10,883 bases of DNA from Roseovarius sp. (lineage in GTDB: Bacteria > Pseudomonadota > Alphaproteobacteria > Rhodobacterales > Rhodobacteraceae). Shown piece after piece: positions 7,361 to 10,883 of the stretch. The DNA lies in assembly GCA_007125415.1 (NCBI GenBank), contig SLDH01000082.1, positions 1 through 10,883 on the forward strand, read 5' to 3'. Below the pieces are notes generated by a model that was not told the DNA's origin, searched no databases, and saw nothing but the letters and a program-made list of their open reading frames with translations. Within the stretch, counting starts at the first letter, position 1. Each line of letters starts with the position of its first letter. Position numbers and translations under genes: made by a program.

Positions 7361-8061
7361 TATTCTTCGTTATATCTGTAGCCGATACCGTAGAGTGTCT
7401 CGATTGCCGAGAAATCCGGGTCGACCATCCGCAACTTCTTGCGCAGCCGCTTGATGTGACTGTCGATGGTGCGGTCATCCACATAGACCTGATCATCATA
7501 GGCCACATCCATCAATTGATCACGGCTCTTGACGAACCCGGGCCTTTGGGCAAGTGCCTGCAGCAGGAGGAATTCCGTGACCGTGAGCGTCACGTCCATG
7601 CCCTTCCATGACACCGCATGACGCAGCGGGTCCATCCGCAATTCCCCGCGCTCCAGCACCTTCGTCTCTTCCGTTTCGGACCCCGCCGCGCCACCGATTG
7701 CATCCTGCCGACGCAAGAGCGCCCGAATACGTTCCACCAGAAGCCGCTGGGAAAAGGGTTTCTTCACATAGTCATCTGCACCCATCCGCAAGCCCAGAAC
7801 TTCATCGATCTCATCGTCCTTGGAGGTCAGGAAGATCACCGGCAATGACGATTTCTGCCGCAGCCGCTGGAGAAGGTCCATCCCGTCCATGCGAGGCATC
7901 TTGATATCGAGAACCGCCATGTCAGGAAGAGATTTGCTGAATGCATCAAAGGCCTGCTGGCCGTCATTATAGGTAACGACTTCAAACCCTTCTGCCTCAA
8001 GGGTCATTGCCACCGATGTCAGAATATTTCTGTCATCGTCCACGAGGGCGATTTTAGACAT
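7360..8061 (-). CDS. chvI: OmpR-family response regulator ChvI
   Basis: DNA-binding partner of ChvG. The 233-residue protein has a receiver domain (about 1-120) with acidic residues D8-D10, phosphoacceptor D52 in [12 protein letters not shown]79 and K101 (KKPF), then a winged-helix output domain (about 147-231) including [25 protein letters not shown] and the [16 protein letters not shown] recognition helix region. AAGGA stands 8 bases before the ATG. It is the first gene of the seven-gene operon, transcribed away from pckA, an arrangement shared with rhizobia, where pckA is also near chvIG and acid-inducible pckA expression in Agrobacterium depends on ChvG/ChvI. Autoregulation through the shared intergenic region is likely but inferred. 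Confidence 0.96.
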   Translation of the reverse strand: MSKIALVDDDRNILTSVAMTLEAEGFEVVTYNDGQQAFDAFSKSLPDMAVLDIKMPRMDGMDLLQRLRQKSSLPVIFLTSKDDEIDEVLGLRMGADDYVKKPFSQRLLVERIRALLRRQDAIGGAAGSETEETKVLERGELRMDPLRHAVSWKGMDVTLTVTEFLLLQALAQRPGFVKSRDQLMDVAYDDQVYVDDRTIDSHIKRLRKKLRMVDPDFSAIETLYGIGYRYNEE

Positions 8062-8105
8062 TGGGATTTTCCTTGTTCTGCTCTGTTTGCCTGCTTTTTT
8101 TCGCG

Positions 8106-8135
8106 ACTATGCGCATTTTCGCCCTTTACAATCAA
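8106..8135 (-). promoter_or_regulatory. Candidate promoter of the chvI-led operon
   Basis: Read on the minus strand, TTGATT (8135-8130) and CATAGT (8111-8106) are 18 bases apart, each matching four of six sigma-70 consensus bases. The predicted start near 8098 leaves a leader of about 37 bases before the chvI ATG. Found by eye, with no experimental support. Confidence 0.35.
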
Positions 8136-8199
8136 TCCCAAACTGAGAATCACCCCGCTTTTCCCCATTGAGTGAAGCAAAAAAGCCTAACAAAAGACT

Positions 8200-8221
8200 G
8201 AATCCCGCCAGAATCCTGCCA
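8200..8221. repeat. Tandem 11-bp direct repeat, candidate OmpR-family (ChvI) binding site
   Basis: GAATCCCGCCA (8200-8210) is followed directly by GAATCCTGCCA (8211-8221), identical at 10 of 11 positions. Two adjoining 11-bp repeats, one DNA turn apart, match the way PhoB/OmpR-type regulators bind as head-to-tail dimers. It lies about 65 bases upstream of the candidate chvI -35 and 200 bases before pckA. Binding by ChvI is inference. Confidence 0.5.
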
Positions 8222-8255
8222 ATGTCACTGTTTCGGATCCGGCTCGCAGCGATGG

Positions 8256-8305
8256 TTTCAGGCGTGATTGCGCTAACCTGAACTTGGTTGCGCTAACGCC
8301 TGAAA
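8256..8305. promoter_or_regulatory. Composite repeat upstream of pckA, candidate operator
   Basis: A perfect inverted repeat, TTTCAGGCG (8256-8264) and CGCCTGAAA (8297-8305), encloses or borders two identical copies of TTGCGCTAAC (8268-8277 and 8288-8297), exactly 20 bases apart, or two helical turns. Each copy sits in a partly palindromic GnTTGCGCTAAC with a GCGC centre, the look of a LacI-family operator. LacI-family regulators of central carbon metabolism (PckR in Sinorhizobium, CceR in Rhodobacter) are known, but I cannot confirm that this matches either motif. Confidence 0.5.
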
Positions 8306-8421
8306 AGCTGCCTGTTCTTTCCCGGAAGCGTCATGTTATGAGGCGCGCATACTGTGGTCGACAGCGCCCATGCAAACGGCGGAACCGTCGACGAAGCGCA
8401 TCGTGACAGGAGCATGCATCG

Positions 8422-10020
8422 ATGACATCAGGACGGGTCAACCCGCAATTCCGCCTTGAGGATCAAGGCATCACCGGCCTTGGGAATGTGCATTACAACA
8501 TGATCGAGCCGGCGCTGATCGAGGCCGCGCTGCGAAATGGTGAGGGCGATCTGGGCAACGGCGGCACCTTTCTGGTGACCACCGGCAAGTTCACTGGGCG
8601 CTCCCCGAAGGACAAGCATGTGGTCAAGACTGAAAGCGTTACCGACACCATATGGTGGGAGAACAACGCGGCCATGTCGCCGGAAGGGTTCGATGCGCTT
8701 CACGACGACATGTTGGCCCACATGCAGGGCCGCGACTGCTATGTTCAGGATCTGGGGGCCGGAGCCGATCCGGCGCATTCCATCAAGGTGCGGATGATCA
8801 CCGAGCTTGCCTGGCACGGGCTTTTCATCCGTCACATGCTGCGCCGGCCGGATGCGGAGGATCTTGACGGGTTCGTGGCTGACTATACCGTGATAAACTG
8901 CCCCAGTTTTCAGGCCGACCCCGCCCGGCATGATTGCCGTTCGGGAACCGTGATCGCGATGAATTTCGATCGCAGGCTGATCCTGATCGGCGGCACGGAA
9001 TATGCAGGCGAGAACAAGAAGGCGGTCTTCACGCTGCTCAACTACCTGCTGCCCGAGAAGGGCATCATGCCGATGCATTGCTCGGCCAATCATGCCAAGA
9101 ACAACCCGGTCGATACCGCCATTTTCTTCGGGCTTTCCGGCACCGGCAAGACAACACTTTCCGCTGACCCCGAACGCACGCTCATCGGCGATGACGAACA
9201 TGGCTGGTCGGATCGCGGCACCTTCAACTTCGAGGGTGGCTGCTATGCCAAGACTATCAATCTCGACCCCGACGCCGAGCCCGAAATCTACGCGACCACC
9301 CGCAAGTTCGGCACGGTGATCGAAAACATGATCTTCGATCCCGACACGCTGGAGCTTGATTTCAAGGATGCCTCACTGACCGCAAACATGCGCTGTGCCT
9401 ACCCGCTGGACTATATTTCCAATGCTTCGAAATCGGCCATCGGCGGGCATCCCAAGAACATCATCATGCTCACCTGTGATGCGTTCGGCGTCCTGCCACC
9501 TATCGCACGGCTGACCCCCGCACAGGCGATGTATCACTTTCTGAGCGGCTTCACCTCCAAGGTGGCTGGCACCGAGCGCGGCATCACCGAGCCCGAGCCG
9601 ACTTTCTCAACCTGCTTCGGCGCACCCTTCATGCCGCGGCGGCCGGAAGTCTATGGCAACCTCTTGCGCGAGAAGATCGCCAAGCATGGCTCGACCTGCT
9701 GGCTTGTGAATACCGGCTGGACCGGCGGCGCTTATGGCACCGGATCGCGCATGCCCATCAAGGCCACCCGCGCCCTGCTCACCGCAGCACTTGACGGCTC
9801 GCTGAACAAGGTGGCATTCCGCAAGGACGACAATTTCGGCTTCGAGGTTCCCATCGAGGTGCCCGGCGTGCCGCCGGTGCTGTTGAACCCGCGCCGCACA
9901 TGGGACAATCCCGAAAGTTATGACAGGCAAGCTGCGCGGCTGGTGGCGATGTTTGCCGATAATTTCGAGCAATATCTGCCCTATATCGACAAGGATGTGA
10001 AAGCTGCGGCACTGGGCTGA
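8422..10020 (+). CDS. pckA: Phosphoenolpyruvate carboxykinase (ATP)
   Basis: PckA converts oxaloacetate and ATP to PEP, CO2 and ADP, the entry step of gluconeogenesis from organic acids. The 532 residues match the usual length of about 530. TGRSPKDK places substrate-binding R60; MHCSAN provides a metal-ligand histidine; the P-loop GLSGTGKT is at 237-244 and the second kinase motif LIGDDEHGW at 254-262. [10 protein letters not shown] and [14 protein letters not shown] follow, typical of the ATP-dependent class rather than the GTP enzyme. The start is supported by AGGAG 9 bases upstream. The gene is divergent from chvI, with a repeat-rich region upstream suggesting control by carbon source and perhaps ChvI. 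A short imperfect palindrome straddles the stop (10011-10029) but lacks a T tract. Confidence 0.97.
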   Translation: MTSGRVNPQFRLEDQGITGLGNVHYNMIEPALIEAALRNGEGDLGNGGTFLVTTGKFTGRSPKDKHVVKTESVTDTIWWENNAAMSPEGFDALHDDMLAHMQGRDCYVQDLGAGADPAHSIKVRMITELAWHGLFIRHMLRRPDAEDLDGFVADYTVINCPSFQADPARHDCRSGTVIAMNFDRRLILIGGTEYAGENKKAVFTLLNYLLPEKGIMPMHCSANHAKNNPVDTAIFFGLSGTGKTTLSADPERTLIGDDEHGWSDRGTFNFEGGCYAKTINLDPDAEPEIYATTRKFGTVIENMIFDPDTLELDFKDASLTANMRCAYPLDYISNASKSAIGGHPKNIIMLTCDAFGVLPPIARLTPAQAMYHFLSGFTSKVAGTERGITEPEPTFSTCFGAPFMPRRPEVYGNLLREKIAKHGSTCWLVNTGWTGGAYGTGSRMPIKATRALLTAALDGSLNKVAFRKDDNFGFEVPIEVPGVPPVLLNPRRTWDNPESYDRQAARLVAMFADNFEQYLPYIDKDVKAAALG

Positions 10021-10041
10021 TCAGCCAGTCCTGCAAGCCCC

Positions 10042-10070
10042 TTGACCCTTCACCACGCGCTGCGTAGACG
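10042..10070 (+). promoter_or_regulatory. Candidate sigma-70-type promoter of ychF
   Basis: TTGACC (10042-10047) and TAGACG (10065-10070) are 17 bases apart in the gap after pckA. The -35 matches five of six consensus bases; the -10 matches three. The predicted start near 10077 gives a leader of about 24 bases containing the AGGAGG ribosome-binding site, so ychF is probably not dependent on the pckA transcript. Confidence 0.45.
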
Positions 10071-10100
10071 GGCGCGACTGATGCTGAGGAGGCCGCACAC

Positions 10101-10883
10101 ATGGGGTTCAGGATGGGAATTGTGGGTCTGCCCAATGTAGGCAAATCGACCCTTTTCAACGCGCTGACCAGAACAGCGGCGGCTCAGGCTGCCAACTTCC
10201 CCTTCTGCACCATCGAGCCCAATGTGGGCGATGTGGCCGTCCCTGATGCGCGGCTCGAAAAGCTCGCTGAAATCGCAGGGTCGAAACAGATGATCCCCAC
10301 GCGCATGACCTTTGTGGATATTGCGGGCCTTGTTCAGGGGGCCAGCAAGGGCGAGGGACTCGGCAACCAGTTTCTGGCCAATATCCGCGAGACCGACGCC
10401 ATCGCCCATGTGCTGCGCTGTTTCGAGGATGATGACGTGACCCATGTGGAAGGCCGTGTCGATCCGGTGGCAGATGCAGAGGTGATCGAGACCGAACTGA
10501 TGCTCGCCGATCTCGAAAGCATCGAAAAGCGCCGCGCGGGGCTCGTTCGCAAGCTCAAGGGCAATGACAAGGAGGCGGTGGAGCAGGACCGTCTACTCGC
10601 CCTTGCCCAGACCGCGCTGGAGGAGGGCCGACCCGCCCGCAGCGTGGTGGTGGAGGCCGAGGATGCAAAGACGTGGAAGGGGCTGCAACTGCTGACCACC
10701 AAGCCGATCCTCTATGTCTGCAATGTCGATGAGGGCAGCGCCGCGAGCGGTAATGCTCTCTCTGCCCAGGTCGAGGAGATGGCAGCGCAACAAGGGGCTG
10801 CGAGCGTCGTGATCAGCGCGCAGATCGAGGAAGAGATCAGCCGGCTGGACCCGGAAGAGGCCGCGATGTTCCTCGAGGAAATG
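10101..10883 (+). CDS. ychF: YchF/Ola1-type ATPase, N-terminal part (3' end outside window)
   Basis: YchF is a ribosome-associated P-loop ATPase of the Obg-related GTPase group, linked to translation and stress responses. The 261 visible codons, of about 365 in the family, read to the window edge without a stop. The P-loop GLPNVGKST is at 9-17, with leucine (not glutamine) next to the loop. NFPFCTIEPNVG follows, and DIAGLVQGASKGEGLGNQFL forms switch II. CNVDE replaces the NKxD guanine motif, in line with ATP preference. The stretch between about residues 125 and 195 is the charged helical insert. The C-terminal TGS domain is beyond the edge. AGGAGG lies 9 bases before the ATG, which fixes the start. 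One mild oddity: Q replaces the usual K in GLVKGAS. Confidence 0.96.
   Translation, partial: MGFRMGIVGLPNVGKSTLFNALTRTAAAQAANFPFCTIEPNVGDVAVPDARLEKLAEIAGSKQMIPTRMTFVDIAGLVQGASKGEGLGNQFLANIRETDAIAHVLRCFEDDDVTHVEGRVDPVADAEVIETELMLADLESIEKRRAGLVRKLKGNDKEAVEQDRLLALAQTALEEGRPARSVVVEAEDAKTWKGLQLLTTKPILYVCNVDEGSAASGNALSAQVEEMAAQQGAASVVISAQIEEEISRLDPEEAAMFLEEM

Larger units (their letters stand above)
8062..8421. other. 360-base divergent regulatory region between chvI and pckA
   Basis: No credible gene lies here. From left to right it holds the chvI leader with a purine-rich ribosome-binding site, a run of seven T (8095-8101), a candidate chvI promoter (8106-8135), a tandem 11-bp repeat (8200-8221), a direct/inverted repeat composite (8256-8305), two GTCGAC palindromes 30 bases apart (8357-8362 and 8387-8392), and the pckA ribosome-binding site AGGAG (8408-8412), 9 bases before ATG. 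No convincing -35/-10 pair for pckA was found by eye. Confidence 0.7.

Noticed and set aside
8222..8281. 19-codon open frame with a hydrophobic stretch upstream of pckA (possible leader peptide)
   Set aside because: No ribosome-binding site, and it overlaps the repeat structures that explain the conservation expected there; too short to support.
8414..8425. Three-codon ATG-CAT-CGA-TGA frame overlapping the pckA start
   Set aside because: The AGGAG is only one base from this ATG, too close to initiate; the spacing to the pckA ATG is normal.
8428..9201. 257-codon open frame on the minus strand inside pckA
   Set aside because: Shadow of pckA; no ribosome-binding or domain support.
10011..10029. 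Imperfect palindrome across the pckA stop as a terminator
   Set aside because: It has a one-base bulge, essentially no loop and no following T tract, and is followed at 10042 by a promoter-like sequence; termination cannot be argued from it.

Overview
The window looks like chromosome from an alphaproteobacterium, most likely a Rhodobacteraceae/Roseobacter-group member. The case rests on high GC, on gene order (an electron-transfer-flavoprotein gene next to hbdA; chvI-chvG-hprK-rapZ-manX-ptsH divergent from pckA), on the short alphaproteobacterial form of HprK, and on the YchF N-terminus. Coding density is high. I see no mobile elements, RNA genes or CRISPR arrays.

Layout. Bases 1-639 (+) are the C-terminal two thirds of electron transfer flavoprotein alpha (etfA), ending at a perfect bidirectional hairpin terminator (661-690). 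It converges on a DUF6473-type gene (696-1550, -). Divergent from that, hbdA (1691-2566, +) encodes an NAD-dependent 3-hydroxyacyl-CoA dehydrogenase. It converges on a long minus-strand operon across two abutting AT-rich palindromes (2577-2625).

The centre of the window is a tightly packed seven-gene minus-strand operon, read from 8061 down to 2635: chvI (response regulator), chvG (sensor histidine kinase), hprK (short HPr kinase/phosphorylase), rapZ, manX (EIIA-Man-like), ptsH (HPr) and a lysophospholipid acyltransferase-like gene. The first five junctions range from a 1-base overlap to a 27-base gap, and several ribosome-binding sites overlap the previous stop codon. This is the alphaproteobacterial regulatory (non-transporting) phosphotransferase system coupled to an envelope/acid-sensing two-component system. 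No sugar-permease component is present here.

A 360-base divergent intergenic region (8062-8421) separates chvI from pckA (8422-10020, +; ATP-dependent PEP carboxykinase). It holds the most interesting non-coding signals: a tandem 11-bp repeat of the geometry used by OmpR/PhoB-family regulators, and a composite of a direct repeat nested in a perfect inverted repeat upstream of pckA. The window ends inside ychF (10101 onward), which has its own plausible promoter.

Taken together, the window joins fatty-acid/hydroxybutyrate oxidation (etfA, hbdA), the gluconeogenic entry enzyme (pckA, which makes PEP, the PTS phosphoryl donor), a PTS-based phospho-relay, and envelope sensing plus a lipid acyltransferase. 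All the proteins belong to known families. I did not find an evidently new system; the novelty candidates are the regulatory DNA, the acyltransferase at the end of the PTS operon, and the arginine in the RapZ P-loop.
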